IMG/VR virus record: IMGVR_UViG_3300030060_005975
Location: 1-29,689 of that record
From: a virus
DNA: 29,689 bases
Reading direction: 5' to 3' (one strand)
The notes under the pieces were generated by a model. The model was not told the DNA's origin. It saw only the letters and a list, made by a program, of their open reading frames with translations, and did not search any database. Position 1 is the first letter of the stretch. Every line of letters starts with the position of its first letter. Below, piece by piece: positions 1 to 10,470 of the stretch. The translations under genes were made by a program, and so were the position numbers.

Positions 1-39
1 CCCTCTAGTTTCATTAGTAATAAAAAATATACAAGATAA
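1..39 (+). CDS. Possible 3' end of the upstream gene (gp6 position)
   Basis: Read from base 1, the frame gives about 12 codons ending in PSSFISNKKYTR and a TAA stop at 37-39, three bases before the next start. By T4 gene order the upstream gene would be the gp6 baseplate wedge protein, but too little is visible to recognise it. The third frame stops at 6-8 and is an equally possible end. The tight spacing to the next ATG favours the stop at 39. Confidence 0.35.
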   Translation, partial: PSSFISNKKYTR

Positions 40-42
40 GAA

Positions 43-3000
43 ATGTCTGATAAAAAAGTCAAAATTTCAAATATTCTGGGGAGCCAAATACCAGATTTTA
101 TACAAGCAGATAATCCACTTTTTAGAGAGTTTTTAACTCAATATTATGAGTCAGAGGAACGTGAGTATGGTACAACATACTTAGCTGATCATATTGCATC
201 ACTTAAAAAGATACCTACTATTGCAGATATTTCTTTAGTTGAAAAACAAACAATTCCTGCACCAAACAGCACAATACCAGAATCACCAGTTATTTTACCG
301 TCTTTAATTTATGCTTATGATAATGTTATTAATGTGAACCAAACGACTGGGTTTCCAGACAAATATGGTCTTTTAAAAATAGATAATGAAATAATCACAT
401 ATACAGGAAAAACTGAAACTTCATTTACAGGATGCATTAGAGGATTTAGTGGTATCTCTGCGATTGAAACTGCTGGTAATCCTGAGTTTTTAACATTTAG
501 TGATACAAATGCATCAGCACACGTTGCTAATTCTTTGGTAGTTAATCTTAGTTTTCTTTTTATAGCTGAATTTTACAAAAAATTCAAAAGAAACTTTTTA
601 CCTGGTTTAGAGGGAAGAAGTCTTTCTTACGGTTTAAATGTAGAAAACATTTTATCAAGAGCGAGAGATTTTTATAGTTCAAAAGGAACAGATACTTCTC
701 TACAAATACTTTTTCAAGTTTTGTATGGTGAACAAGTTGAGATAATTAAACCCTTTGATCAAACAATTATGCCATCAGAGGCTGAATGGGATACAACTGA
801 TGATATTGTAGTCGAAGTTCTTTCTGGTGATCCTTTAAATCTAGTTGGTGTTAAAATATATCAAGACTCTTTTACTAACCCAACTGCAAGTGGTGCAGTA
901 TCAAATGTAACAACAAAATTTTTAGGAAATACCAAATATTATCAAATATCTTTTTCAAAAGGAACAATAGGAGACAAATTTAAGGTTTCAACAAAAACAA
1001 AAGTAGTAGGTACAGCTTCAACAACAGAGGTTCTTACAGTCGATTCTACTATTGGGTTTGGAGCAACAGGTAATTTTTATTACCCAAACGCAGATAATGT
1101 TTATACATTAGCGGAATACACATCCAAGTCAAGTAATCAATTTTTTGGATGTACTGGTTTATCAAGACTTTTAACAGAATCCGATCCGATCATTGATACT
1201 AATTTTGTATATGGTTATGAAGATAATGACTTAACAAAGATCTGTATAATGAGAATAGTTGGATCTATCTCTGGTGCTGCAGATAATGTGAGTGTTACTA
1301 AGTATTTTGATTTAGATGATTCTATTCGAGTTAAACATTTAGGTGAAAAGTATGATGTATCCAATAAAAAATTTAATACTTGGTTTTATAATAACTTATC
1401 ATACGTTAATGTTCATCAACATCAAGCTGGTTCATCTACTTTTACAACTTTAACAGAACATTTTTTAAAAATAGGTGATATAGTAGATATTATTTTTACA
1501 AACACAGAAGGTTTAATAATACAAGATGCTATTATTAGTGATGTATATACTCCAACTCGTTTTTTAATTAGTGGAGGAACTCAATTAAATCCTATAGTAT
1601 TTGGTGATTATACTATTAAAAAGAAACTAAATTATGCATCATCTAATTTTGGAATTACCTCTTTATTATCAAATATACAAAATTCATTTTCTGATGTAGA
1701 TAAAAATACTTATGTCGCATTTTCTGGATATCCATCTTTTGACACTCAAACTACAAATAGATCAAAATCTGTTGTATCATCAGGAATTAGCACAAATGTA
1801 AATACAATTACAATAACTGATCATAATTTTATAAATGGTGAAAGAGTTTACCTGACAATTTCTGACAATTCTGGGATTAGTGGTAGTACAAGTGGATATT
1901 TTTATGTAAACGTAGTTGATACTAATACGATTAGATTAGCGTTAAATCCTTCAAATCTTTATAGAAATGCTTTTGAAGAAATTAAGTATGATGGTGTAGG
2001 AACTGGTACACATACATTAATACCTGCTTCATTATTTGATGGAGTGCAATTAACAAATCAAAATAATTTCAAAAGAATTTTAAAAGAACCTCAAATAAGA
2101 AAAGATAATAAAAATATATCTGGCCCAATTGGTTTATCATTAAATGGTGTAGAGTATCATTCACCTATTTCTGGAGATTCAGTTTTTTATGGTCAAATAG
2201 ATGAACTTGAAGTTTTAAACTCTGGAAAGGATTTTAATATTGTAAATTCTCCCACATTATCAATCACAGACGACACTGGAAGCGATTGTGAGGCATATGC
2301 AAATTTTTCAGGTAGTTTATCTGAAATAATAGTAAACGAGGGTGGATTTGACTATTCTGAAGTCCCCTCAGTTAGTATCACAGGTGGTAACGGAACTGGT
2401 GCTGTTTGTGAAGCAAAAATGAGAGGATTTACTCATAGTAAAACATTCACTGAATTTGAAATAGATTTAACAAATAATACTTTAGTGGGTGATCATAGAT
2501 TTTTAGATGGAGAAGAAGTTACATATATTGCTACAGGATCACCAATTGGAATCAATACTGGTGTTAATGTTGGATTTAGTACCAATACATTATCTTCTGG
2601 GAGCAATTATTTTGTTTCAAAGATAGACAATAATTCTTTTAGATTAGCAATTACTAAAAAAAGAGCTGTTACTAAGACTAATTTAATTGAACTTATTGAT
2701 AATGGAACTAGAAGTCATACTTTTAGATCAAATAAAAATAGACAAATTATTGATAGAATAGTGGTTAAGGATATTGGATCATCATATTCAAATCATAAAA
2801 TTTTGATAGATTCCCAAAAATACCCCACTACTAATAAGGAGGATTTATTTAAAACATTTGTAGGTATAAACACATTTAATAATTACATATATGCAAAAAA
2901 TCATAATTTTAGTGATGGAGATGCAGTAGAATATATTTGTAATGGAACTGTTATTTCTGGATTATCAACATCCTCTGCATATAAGGTCACAATTATAGAT

Positions 3001-6000
3001 GCGGATAAATTCAAATTAAGTGATGCAGGAACAGTGGCAACTATATCTAATGTTAATTATGATAGAAAGATATATGTTAATTTAGGTAGTGTTGGAGTTG
3101 GAACTCATACATTCAAATATCCAGACATTCAAGTTAAAATTGAAGGTAAAGTCTCTGTTGGAACCACTAGTTCAATTCCAGATTATTATAAATCATCTGC
3201 AAATGCAATTATAAAAGGTGGTTTAAAAAGTATTTTTGTTAAAAATGGTGGTGTAGGGTATGGAGTAACTAACATAATAAATTATCTACGTTCACCAAAT
3301 GTAAAATTATTAACTGGAAAAGATGGTTTTATAGTTCCAATAATTTCTCAAGGAAAAATATCCGATATTGATATTTTAAATTCTGGATCTGAGTATACAA
3401 CACCTCCAGAATTAGAAGTTGTGGGTGTAGGTGGAACTTCTGGAACAGTTGGCCAATTTGCCAAATTAGAATCAATCGTATCAGATGGAAAAATTACAGG
3501 TGTTAACATAATTTCAAGGGGAACTGGGTATGATGCGAATAATACAATAATAAAAGTAATACCTTCTGGATCTGAAGAAATTATTGCAACAAAAGTGCAT
3601 GAATGGAAAATAAATTCAGTTGAAAGGTATAAAAATTATCTAACTTTAAACAATTCTGAATTAATTCAAATAAGATCAGTATCATTAACTAATAACAATA
3701 AAATATGTGCTTTTTACCCACCAAAAAAATATCGTCGTTTACTTAGAGATAATATAGATAGTGCTTTTAATGAATCAACCACAAATCACTCTGAAATAGT
3801 TGGATGGTCTTATGATGGAAACCCAATTTATGGGCCTGTTAGCACAAATAAATCTGGAATCACTACATTTATGGAGTCAAGTTATGCTCTCAAAGTAATT
3901 TCGGATACCGATTTGAGGCCATCAGATTATCAAGATGGTTATTTTATTCAAGATTATGTTTATGATGAGAGTGGTGATTTAGATGAGTATAATGGAAAAT
4001 TTGTAAAAAATTCAGATTTTCCTAATGGAACATATGCTTATTTTTCAACTATTAATAGTACGACAAAAAATCCCTCTTTTCCTTACATTACATTTTTACA
4101 TAATAATTTTACAGACGACTTCAATTATGATGTAACTAAAGTTCAATCAGATAAAATTTTAAATACTGGTGAATACAAAAGAAATGTAACACATTTAGGA
4201 GTAAATGAACAATTTAGAACTTATCCTTTACTTGAGGACTCTTTAAAATCAAAAGCATTAATTAAAGTTAATGGTGTTGACTCTTCAACTATAACAAAGG
4301 TAAGTGTTATTGAATCTGGAACAGGATATAAAGTAAATGACAAATTAAATTTTAATGATCCAACTATAACTGCCAGTGTAGAACAAGTTATAGGAAAACC
4401 AATTATATCAATTGGAACTACAAATACAATAGTTAATAATTTAATATTTTCAGTCATTGATAACAAAATAACTGGTATATCAACTACACCACATGGATTA
4501 TCTGCGGGAGATATTGTTGAAATATCTGGAATATCATCAACAAATTATAAAAATATTGAAGGAGTTAGAACTATTGGTGTATCTACCGTAACATCTGGTT
4601 TATCAGAAAATATACCTAATCTTGCCACTAGTGGAATTACAACTTTTGTTGCGTTCCTTGATTCTACTGTTAATAGAAAATTTAATATCAATGATGTTAT
4701 TCAAATTGATTCTGAACAATTTTTAGTTATAGATCATGATGATGTTAACAACAAATATAGACTTCGTAGAGCTCACAATTCAACTACTGCTGCAACCCAC
4801 AGCACAGGATCATTAATCACTAGATTAGAAACAGAGTTTACTTATGAAATTACTAAAAAAGTTGAAAATATAAATGTACAACTACCTAATACTCAATATT
4901 TTGAAGCAGCAAGATCAGTTGGTATTGGAAGCACCGTTACAAATGTAGTTGTTGGATTTGCTGGAAGTTCACCTGTTAATAAATCAATCCCACCAAGAGC
5001 GATATATCTACCCAATCATCCTTTCCAAAGTGGAGATGAGGTGTCATTGGTTTCAATAGGTTCTACAATTAAAGCATCAAGAAATGCTAGTTTGACACCT
5101 GATTTTGATTTGGCAGATTTTGATAAACTTTATTGCCTTAGATTAAACAATTTGTATGTTGGATTAGCAACTGAAAAAGTTGGATTCAGTACAAATACTG
5201 TATTTTTCACACAAGTTTTAACTACAGGAGGAGATGATAACAAATTAGAAACAATTACAGATAATCTTTCTGGATCATTAAGAAGAGTAAATGGAACCGT
5301 TACTGTTGCAACCGCCACAACTACAGGACAACAACATAATTTATCAGTAAATGATAATTTTGAATTACATGTCACATCAAATAAAACTCAAACTTTTGAT
5401 TTAAGATATAATGAAAATATTAGAAAGTTAGTTGTAAATCCCATAACATTTACAGATACTGCAATCGGTATAGGAACTACATTATCAAAAATAACTCTCA
5501 ATGATCATGATTTCAATACTGGTGATTTGATAGTTTACAATTCATCAAATCCAGCTACTCCTTTGGTTGATAATGAAGTTTATTATATTATTAAAGATTC
5601 TAGAGATACCATACGGTTAGCAAATAATGAATATGATACTTTAGTTTTTCCATATAATTACATTGGAATTGGCACGACTGGAGGATCAAATCATCAAATA
5701 TCAAAAATAAATCCACAGTTATCTTTATATAAAAATAATACAATTGAATTTTTAACTTCTGATTCAAGTTTGGATGATTTTGATATTGAATTTTTTATAG
5801 ATAATAATTTTAAATCAAGCTATAATAGTGATTTAATTACTAAGACAGATGATAAAATTACTATAGAAGTAACAAATTCATTAGCACGAGAATTTTATTA
5901 TAAAGTTGAGGGTAAAGGTACGAACGTAATTAAAACTTTATCTTTTTCTGTAGATGAAAGAGTTCCAAATTATTCACAAATAAAAGTAATTGATTCTGAA

Positions 6001-9000
6001 TTTAATCAAGAATTTAAAGTAACAGGAATTGGAACAAATGTATTTAAATTTAATCCAACTGAAATTGCTGAAACTAGTTTATATAATTCTACAGGAATAT
6101 CAAGTTTCTTTTATTCGACAAAATCAACTAACGAAGTTGGTGGAATATATTCGATAAACTTATTAAATAGAGGTTTTAATGTAACTAATTTACCTATAAT
6201 TACATCAATTGGCACTAGTGAGGGTAAAAATGTTGTATTAACTGTAGAAACAGATAATATCGGAAGTGTTAACAACACTCAAGTTTTTAATCAAGGTTTA
6301 GAATTTTCTCCAGATAATACATTAAAACCAAAAGCAGATAGTAACATAATTTTAGAATTAAAAGATATATTTACTCTTGAAAATATAGGAATTGTTACTG
6401 GAGGAATTAATTATACAAGCCCTCCGAAAGTAATCGCAATTGGAAAACCAGATATAATTGCACAGACAACTTTAAACGGAACTTCAGTTGACAGTGTTAA
6501 AATTTTAACTAATGATAGTGGATTATCTAAAGATCTTAGAATTATTCCTACGATAAACTCAAATGGTGTTGTAGTAACTCAAGCATCAACTGATAGCAAT
6601 AAAACAGTTACTTTAGGTTTAAGAGCACCTAATCCAGAAACTGGTTCCGATAGTGGATTTTATAATCAGGGTGGAACATTCCCATTTGCGGTGGGTGATG
6701 AAATATTTGTTGAAAATATTAAAACTACTGATGGTAATGATGGATATAATTCTAGTGCTTATGACTATACTTACTTTACTGTTAGTGGTATCAATACTAC
6801 TAGTGGATTAGAATCAATCAGTTATTCTTTAGTTGGACTTGGAATCACTGGAGGAACATATCAACAAGAAAATAATTTTGGTAGAGTCATAAAAAGAAGT
6901 CATTTAGCAGAATTTTTACCAAAATTTAGAAAATCTTCGTTTGTTGAAAATGAAGTGGTTGAAGTTGTTGGTAAAAATATTACAGGAGTAGTTGCTGAAA
7001 ATGGTTGGGATCCTGTATCACAAACATTAAAAATATTTGATGTTACTGGAGATTTTTCAAAGGAAGATTTTATTATAGGTAAAATATCTAACAATAAAGG
7101 AACTGTAACTAACCAATTTAAATTTGATTTTGATTTAAATGTAGACGCAACAGCTAATAATATTAATAGTTGGAAAACTGATACAGGAAAATTAAATTTA
7201 GATATTCAAAGATTACATGATAATAATTACTATCAAAGATTCTCATATTCAGTTAAAGGTGCAGTTCCATTTAATATTTGGAAAGATGCAGTTAATAGTT
7301 TGGATCATGTAGCTGGATTTAAAAATTTCTGTAATTTGGGAATTGGATCTACTGCACAACATTATTTAAAATCAGATGGTGATCTCTTTCTAGAGGTTGA
7401 TATTGATGCAGAAGCATCTGTTCATGAGAAATTTTATTATGATATGGTAAATGAAGACACTGAGGATCCTAATTTATCAAAGTTAGTCGTATTTAAATCA
7501 AAAGTAATAACTGATTATAATGAATCAAGAACTAATAAAGTTTTACTAATAGATGATATAAGTCCACAATTTACAGGAATAGTAACTAGCACTGGTGGTG
7601 GTGTTATAGGAACTACAAGTTTTAATGTATTCACTGATGGAGATCCTCTATTTCATAAAGAATTTAACCCCTCAACAGGAATATCAACTGATACTCATCT
7701 ACTTACAATACCAAAACATAATTTTAATACTGGTGAAAGATTAATTTATAAACCACAATCTGGACAATCAGCAATCGGAATTGCAAGCACTGATGTTCCT
7801 GGTATTGGTGTTACTACATTATTACCATCAGATGTTTTTGCGATAAGAATTGATTCTGACATAATACAAGTTGCTACAGCTGCTAGTTTTGCTAGTGCGG
7901 GAATTGCAGTATCATTTACTGATATAACTGGTATTGGAACAAAACATACTCTATCTGTGCCATCTGAAAATGCTACTATCAGGTCATTAATTAGTATTGA
8001 TAATATAATTCAAAGTCCTGTCGGTGTAACAACAGTTATATCTGTTGGTTTATCAACTGAAGTTGGAATATCAACTGACATTGTATTTTTAAATGATGTT
8101 TCAGAGATTGCTGGTAAATCACTATTAAAAATTGAAGATGAAATATTAAAAGTAAATTTAGTAGGTGTCGGATCTACTAATTCATTAAATGTAATCAGAG
8201 GTCAAATGGGAACTGTTGCTGCAGCACATACTGTTGGTGCAGCAGTCACTGTAGTTAAAGGTGATTATAGAATTAATGAGGGAAGATTATACTTCTCTGA
8301 AGCACCTTATGGGCCTACAGGTAATACTGGAGTTACCACATTTTCTAGTTTTTCTGGAAGAGCATACTATAGATTGGATTATAATACCAATAAAATTATT
8401 GATGACATATCCGATAGATTTGATGGATCTACAGATAAGTTTAGTTTAACTAGTAATGGTACACAATTATCAGGTATCAATACTAGTTTTGGTGCGATAT
8501 TAATTAATAACATTTTCCAAAGACCTTTCTATGGTGATGTTGGTAGTATTAAAGAATCAGATTATGAAATTGTTGGAACTGGTCAAACTATTGATTTTAC
8601 AGGAACTTCTAGTAACAAAGATTTGCCTAGAGGTGGAATCATAAATGAGTTTGATGTTGGTATAGGAAGTGGGTACCAAGTTCCTAGAAAAGCTTTATTC
8701 AGTGCAGTAGTATCTAATACAGGAACTATATCAACTGTGGGAATACTTACTGGAGGTGCTGGTTACATAAATCCACCTATAATTTCAATTGCTTCTAGCA
8801 TTGGATCTGGTGCTACCATAGAAGCATCAATTACAGCAGGAATAGTTACTTCTTTAAATATATCAAATCCTGGTAGTGGATATACATCTACAGGCATTTC
8901 AACTGGACTTAATTTTGTTACTGCTGCACCACCAAGTCCTTACAAAAATATTTCACTGTCTGGTGGCAATGGATCTGGTGCTAAAATAGATGTTGTAGTG

Positions 9001-10434
9001 GGAACTGGTGGTAGCATAGTATCGTTTGATATATCGGATCGTGGTATAGGTTATGAAATAGGAGATAATTTAGAATTAACTACGCTACCTTTCCAAGTTG
9101 GAATTGGAACAAGTGCATTCAATATAACAATTAGAAATAAGTTTCAAGATAAATTTGCAGGTTGGTGTTTTGGTCAATTATTAGAACTTGATGATTTTAG
9201 TGAGCAATTCAATGGATTTAGAAAATCATTCTTAATAACTCGTACAGTTACAAATAAAGAGTATTACAGTATAGTCGCTCAAAAAGGTTCTGGAGTAATC
9301 TTACAAAATAATTTACTTATATTCATAAATGATATTTTACAAAAACCAAACAAAGATTACGAATTTGCAGGTGGGACAAGAATATCATTTAAAGAAGCAC
9401 CAAAAGCAGGTAGTAAATTTAAGATGTATTTTTACACTGGATCTGACGAGGATTATGTTGAGGTTGATGTTGATGAAACAATAAAACCAGGAGATGAATT
9501 ACGATTACAATATTCTGATAGTGTATCTGAACAGGATAATAGAATAATCTATGAATTAATTGCAGCAGATACTGTAGAAACAACAACCTATGGTGGAGTT
9601 GGTATTTCAACTGATGCTAACTTTATTAGACCAACAATGTGGAGAAAACAAACAAATGATTTAATTATAGATGGTGTTAAAATATCAAAGGAGAGGAATT
9701 ACTTAGAACCTCAAATACAACCAACAAGCGGTATCATAAAATCAATAAGTAAAACAGATACTAAGATATATGTCGAAAATACTTGGTTCTTCCAAAGAAT
9801 AGATGATCTAGCTCAAACTAAAAATGATATAACAATTGTTGGTTTAGGAACTACTGCTGTTGTAGAGAAGATTAAAAAAGTGTCATATGCTGGAGATTAT
9901 GGAATTATAGTTGGTATCGGAACCAGTTCAGTTGGTATCAATACCACTGGGCCTGCAATATTCTTTGAAATTAAACCACAACCAGGTGAAGACTATGGAA
10001 TATATGACCCAGACGGAATACCAAACGGTAGTAAAGATAAAAAAAGATCCAGATCAGGTATAAACACTGGTGATTACTTTGTAATTGAAAATACATTTAT
10101 AGGTGATGGTGTTACTGGAATAAAAACTACATCATCTGGCCCTGAAACCGTTGGTATAGGAAATACTTTCTTAGATAATGTGTATTTTGCTGAACATTTT
10201 GTTTCTGTTGGATCATCTGTAACAAGAGTTTTTGCAAATGTTGATTCGATTGCAGGAATAGATACTACAACTTTATCTCCTAGATTTAAATATGGAACAT
10301 ATAGTTGGGGATCGATTGATATTACTAGAGATAGCAATTCAAAATCATTTACTTTCCACAATCAAAATGGAGTTTTAGGAATTGAAACATCAGCTCAAGT
10401 GATAAGAACTCTACCTATAAAAACACTTTACTAA
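43..10434 (+). CDS. Giant gp7-like baseplate wedge protein, 3463 aa
   Basis: Probable homologue of T4 gp7, the large central protein of the baseplate wedge, which joins gp8, gp6 and gp10. Residues 207-234 (ARDFYSSKGT, then VLYGEQVEI) closely match the T4 gp7 segment around SYDFYSTKGIEAS and VLYNEEVEI as I remember it. The following stretch (about 252-316) corresponds to the T4 segment after it. A second match is the W-K-D-A-V motif with H-V-A-G-F at about residue 2413, resembling WKSDVIRFVHPVGF of T4. T4 gp7 is 1032 aa, so this protein is over three times longer. The added sequence is beta-rich repeats: at least eight H-x-F-x-x-G-D/E repeats, about eleven G-x-G-Y repeats, R-G-x-x-G-T modules, and a YHYH-like motif at residues 1251-1265. 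It sits directly before gp8, as in T4. The start follows AAGATAAGAA, a weak ribosome site. The gp7 identity is inferred from motifs and gene order. Confidence 0.8.
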   Translation: MSDKKVKISNILGSQIPDFIQADNPLFREFLTQYYESEEREYGTTYLADHIASLKKIPTIADISLVEKQTIPAPNSTIPESPVILPSLIYAYDNVINVNQTTGFPDKYGLLKIDNEIITYTGKTETSFTGCIRGFSGISAIETAGNPEFLTFSDTNASAHVANSLVVNLSFLFIAEFYKKFKRNFLPGLEGRSLSYGLNVENILSRARDFYSSKGTDTSLQILFQVLYGEQVEIIKPFDQTIMPSEAEWDTTDDIVVEVLSGDPLNLVGVKIYQDSFTNPTASGAVSNVTTKFLGNTKYYQISFSKGTIGDKFKVSTKTKVVGTASTTEVLTVDSTIGFGATGNFYYPNADNVYTLAEYTSKSSNQFFGCTGLSRLLTESDPIIDTNFVYGYEDNDLTKICIMRIVGSISGAADNVSVTKYFDLDDSIRVKHLGEKYDVSNKKFNTWFYNNLSYVNVHQHQAGSSTFTTLTEHFLKIGDIVDIIFTNTEGLIIQDAIISDVYTPTRFLISGGTQLNPIVFGDYTIKKKLNYASSNFGITSLLSNIQNSFSDVDKNTYVAFSGYPSFDTQTTNRSKSVVSSGISTNVNTITITDHNFINGERVYLTISDNSGISGSTSGYFYVNVVDTNTIRLALNPSNLYRNAFEEIKYDGVGTGTHTLIPASLFDGVQLTNQNNFKRILKEPQIRKDNKNISGPIGLSLNGVEYHSPISGDSVFYGQIDELEVLNSGKDFNIVNSPTLSITDDTGSDCEAYANFSGSLSEIIVNEGGFDYSEVPSVSITGGNGTGAVCEAKMRGFTHSKTFTEFEIDLTNNTLVGDHRFLDGEEVTYIATGSPIGINTGVNVGFSTNTLSSGSNYFVSKIDNNSFRLAITKKRAVTKTNLIELIDNGTRSHTFRSNKNRQIIDRIVVKDIGSSYSNHKILIDSQKYPTTNKEDLFKTFVGINTFNNYIYAKNHNFSDGDAVEYICNGTVISGLSTSSAYKVTIIDADKFKLSDAGTVATISNVNYDRKIYVNLGSVGVGTHTFKYPDIQVKIEGKVSVGTTSSIPDYYKSSANAIIKGGLKSIFVKNGGVGYGVTNIINYLRSPNVKLLTGKDGFIVPIISQGKISDIDILNSGSEYTTPPELEVVGVGGTSGTVGQFAKLESIVSDGKITGVNIISRGTGYDANNTIIKVIPSGSEEIIATKVHEWKINSVERYKNYLTLNNSELIQIRSVSLTNNNKICAFYPPKKYRRLLRDNIDSAFNESTTNHSEIVGWSYDGNPIYGPVSTNKSGITTFMESSYALKVISDTDLRPSDYQDGYFIQDYVYDESGDLDEYNGKFVKNSDFPNGTYAYFSTINSTTKNPSFPYITFLHNNFTDDFNYDVTKVQSDKILNTGEYKRNVTHLGVNEQFRTYPLLEDSLKSKALIKVNGVDSSTITKVSVIESGTGYKVNDKLNFNDPTITASVEQVIGKPIISIGTTNTIVNNLIFSVIDNKITGISTTPHGLSAGDIVEISGISSTNYKNIEGVRTIGVSTVTSGLSENIPNLATSGITTFVAFLDSTVNRKFNINDVIQIDSEQFLVIDHDDVNNKYRLRRAHNSTTAATHSTGSLITRLETEFTYEITKKVENINVQLPNTQYFEAARSVGIGSTVTNVVVGFAGSSPVNKSIPPRAIYLPNHPFQSGDEVSLVSIGSTIKASRNASLTPDFDLADFDKLYCLRLNNLYVGLATEKVGFSTNTVFFTQVLTTGGDDNKLETITDNLSGSLRRVNGTVTVATATTTGQQHNLSVNDNFELHVTSNKTQTFDLRYNENIRKLVVNPITFTDTAIGIGTTLSKITLNDHDFNTGDLIVYNSSNPATPLVDNEVYYIIKDSRDTIRLANNEYDTLVFPYNYIGIGTTGGSNHQISKINPQLSLYKNNTIEFLTSDSSLDDFDIEFFIDNNFKSSYNSDLITKTDDKITIEVTNSLAREFYYKVEGKGTNVIKTLSFSVDERVPNYSQIKVIDSEFNQEFKVTGIGTNVFKFNPTEIAETSLYNSTGISSFFYSTKSTNEVGGIYSINLLNRGFNVTNLPIITSIGTSEGKNVVLTVETDNIGSVNNTQVFNQGLEFSPDNTLKPKADSNIILELKDIFTLENIGIVTGGINYTSPPKVIAIGKPDIIAQTTLNGTSVDSVKILTNDSGLSKDLRIIPTINSNGVVVTQASTDSNKTVTLGLRAPNPETGSDSGFYNQGGTFPFAVGDEIFVENIKTTDGNDGYNSSAYDYTYFTVSGINTTSGLESISYSLVGLGITGGTYQQENNFGRVIKRSHLAEFLPKFRKSSFVENEVVEVVGKNITGVVAENGWDPVSQTLKIFDVTGDFSKEDFIIGKISNNKGTVTNQFKFDFDLNVDATANNINSWKTDTGKLNLDIQRLHDNNYYQRFSYSVKGAVPFNIWKDAVNSLDHVAGFKNFCNLGIGSTAQHYLKSDGDLFLEVDIDAEASVHEKFYYDMVNEDTEDPNLSKLVVFKSKVITDYNESRTNKVLLIDDISPQFTGIVTSTGGGVIGTTSFNVFTDGDPLFHKEFNPSTGISTDTHLLTIPKHNFNTGERLIYKPQSGQSAIGIASTDVPGIGVTTLLPSDVFAIRIDSDIIQVATAASFASAGIAVSFTDITGIGTKHTLSVPSENATIRSLISIDNIIQSPVGVTTVISVGLSTEVGISTDIVFLNDVSEIAGKSLLKIEDEILKVNLVGVGSTNSLNVIRGQMGTVAAAHTVGAAVTVVKGDYRINEGRLYFSEAPYGPTGNTGVTTFSSFSGRAYYRLDYNTNKIIDDISDRFDGSTDKFSLTSNGTQLSGINTSFGAILINNIFQRPFYGDVGSIKESDYEIVGTGQTIDFTGTSSNKDLPRGGIINEFDVGIGSGYQVPRKALFSAVVSNTGTISTVGILTGGAGYINPPIISIASSIGSGATIEASITAGIVTSLNISNPGSGYTSTGISTGLNFVTAAPPSPYKNISLSGGNGSGAKIDVVVGTGGSIVSFDISDRGIGYEIGDNLELTTLPFQVGIGTSAFNITIRNKFQDKFAGWCFGQLLELDDFSEQFNGFRKSFLITRTVTNKEYYSIVAQKGSGVILQNNLLIFINDILQKPNKDYEFAGGTRISFKEAPKAGSKFKMYFYTGSDEDYVEVDVDETIKPGDELRLQYSDSVSEQDNRIIYELIAADTVETTTYGGVGISTDANFIRPTMWRKQTNDLIIDGVKISKERNYLEPQIQPTSGIIKSISKTDTKIYVENTWFFQRIDDLAQTKNDITIVGLGTTAVVEKIKKVSYAGDYGIIVGIGTSSVGINTTGPAIFFEIKPQPGEDYGIYDPDGIPNGSKDKKRSRSGINTGDYFVIENTFIGDGVTGIKTTSSGPETVGIGNTFLDNVYFAEHFVSVGSSVTRVFANVDSIAGIDTTTLSPRFKYGTYSWGSIDITRDSNSKSFTFHNQNGVLGIETSAQVIRTLPIKTLY
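1786..7956 (+). repeat. H-x-F-x-x-G-D/E protein repeats in the gp7-like protein
   Basis: At least eight degenerate repeats share the pattern [ND]-H-x-F-x-x-G-[DE]-x-[VL]-x-Y, followed by a Y-x-V strand, an R-L-A strand and often a closing G-T-H-T. Clear cores are DHNFINGERVYL, DHRFLDGEEVTY, NHNFSDGDAVEY, PHGLSAGDIVEI, NHPFQSGDEVSL, DHDFNTGDLIVY and KHNFNTGERLIY. A weaker copy is QHNLSVNDNFEL. Approximate DNA spans are 1786-2019, 2461-2733, 2890-3114, 4447-4600, 5011-5200, 5305-5420, 5488-5700 and 7687-7956. They look like small beta domains strung along the protein. The repetition is visible only at protein level; the DNA copies have diverged. Confidence 0.75.
2203..9080 (+). repeat. G-x-G-Y-x-x-P-P beta repeats in the gp7-like protein
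   Basis: About eleven copies follow the pattern of a hydrophobic strand, then G-G-x-G/D-Y, three or four residues, P-P/S, then V-x-I/V-x-G. Examples are NEGGFDYSEVPSVSITGG (near 2338), NSGSEYTTPPELEVVG (near 3385), TGGINYTSPPKVIAIG (near 6397), TGGAGYINPPIISIAS (near 8749), NPGSGYTSTG (near 8866) and DRGIGYEIGDNLEL (near 9034). Related copies occur in the gp8, DUF4815 and gp14 proteins of this window. The function is unknown; a stacked beta scaffold is an inference. Confidence 0.75.
3790..4065 (+). other. YHYH-like domain inside the gp7-like protein
   Basis: Residues 1251-1265 read EIVGWSYDGNPIYGP, the signature of YHYH-domain proteins (G-x-x-x-D-G-x-P-I-Y-G-P). It is followed by a region rich in D, Y and G (DYQDGYFIQDYVYDESGDLD) and by NGTYAYFSTI, also usual in that family. 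YHYH domains occur in secreted bacterial proteins and in large structural proteins of marine myoviruses. Their biochemical role is unclear; metal or ligand binding is only a guess. Confidence 0.7.
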
Positions 10435-10441
10435 TAACAGG

Positions 10442-10449
10442 TATAAATA
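10442..10449 (+). promoter_or_regulatory. T4-type late promoter box before gp8
   Basis: A perfect TATAAATA lies in the short gap between the gp7-like stop (10434) and the gp8 start (10471). In T4 this box alone, with no -35 element, is recognised by the phage sigma factor gp55 with gp33 and the sliding clamp. If transcription starts at the usual distance, the leader would be only about 15 bases. The box is very likely functional because it is one of the few non-coding bases here. Confidence 0.75.
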
Positions 10450-10470
10450 ATCAAAAAAATGTAAGTATCA

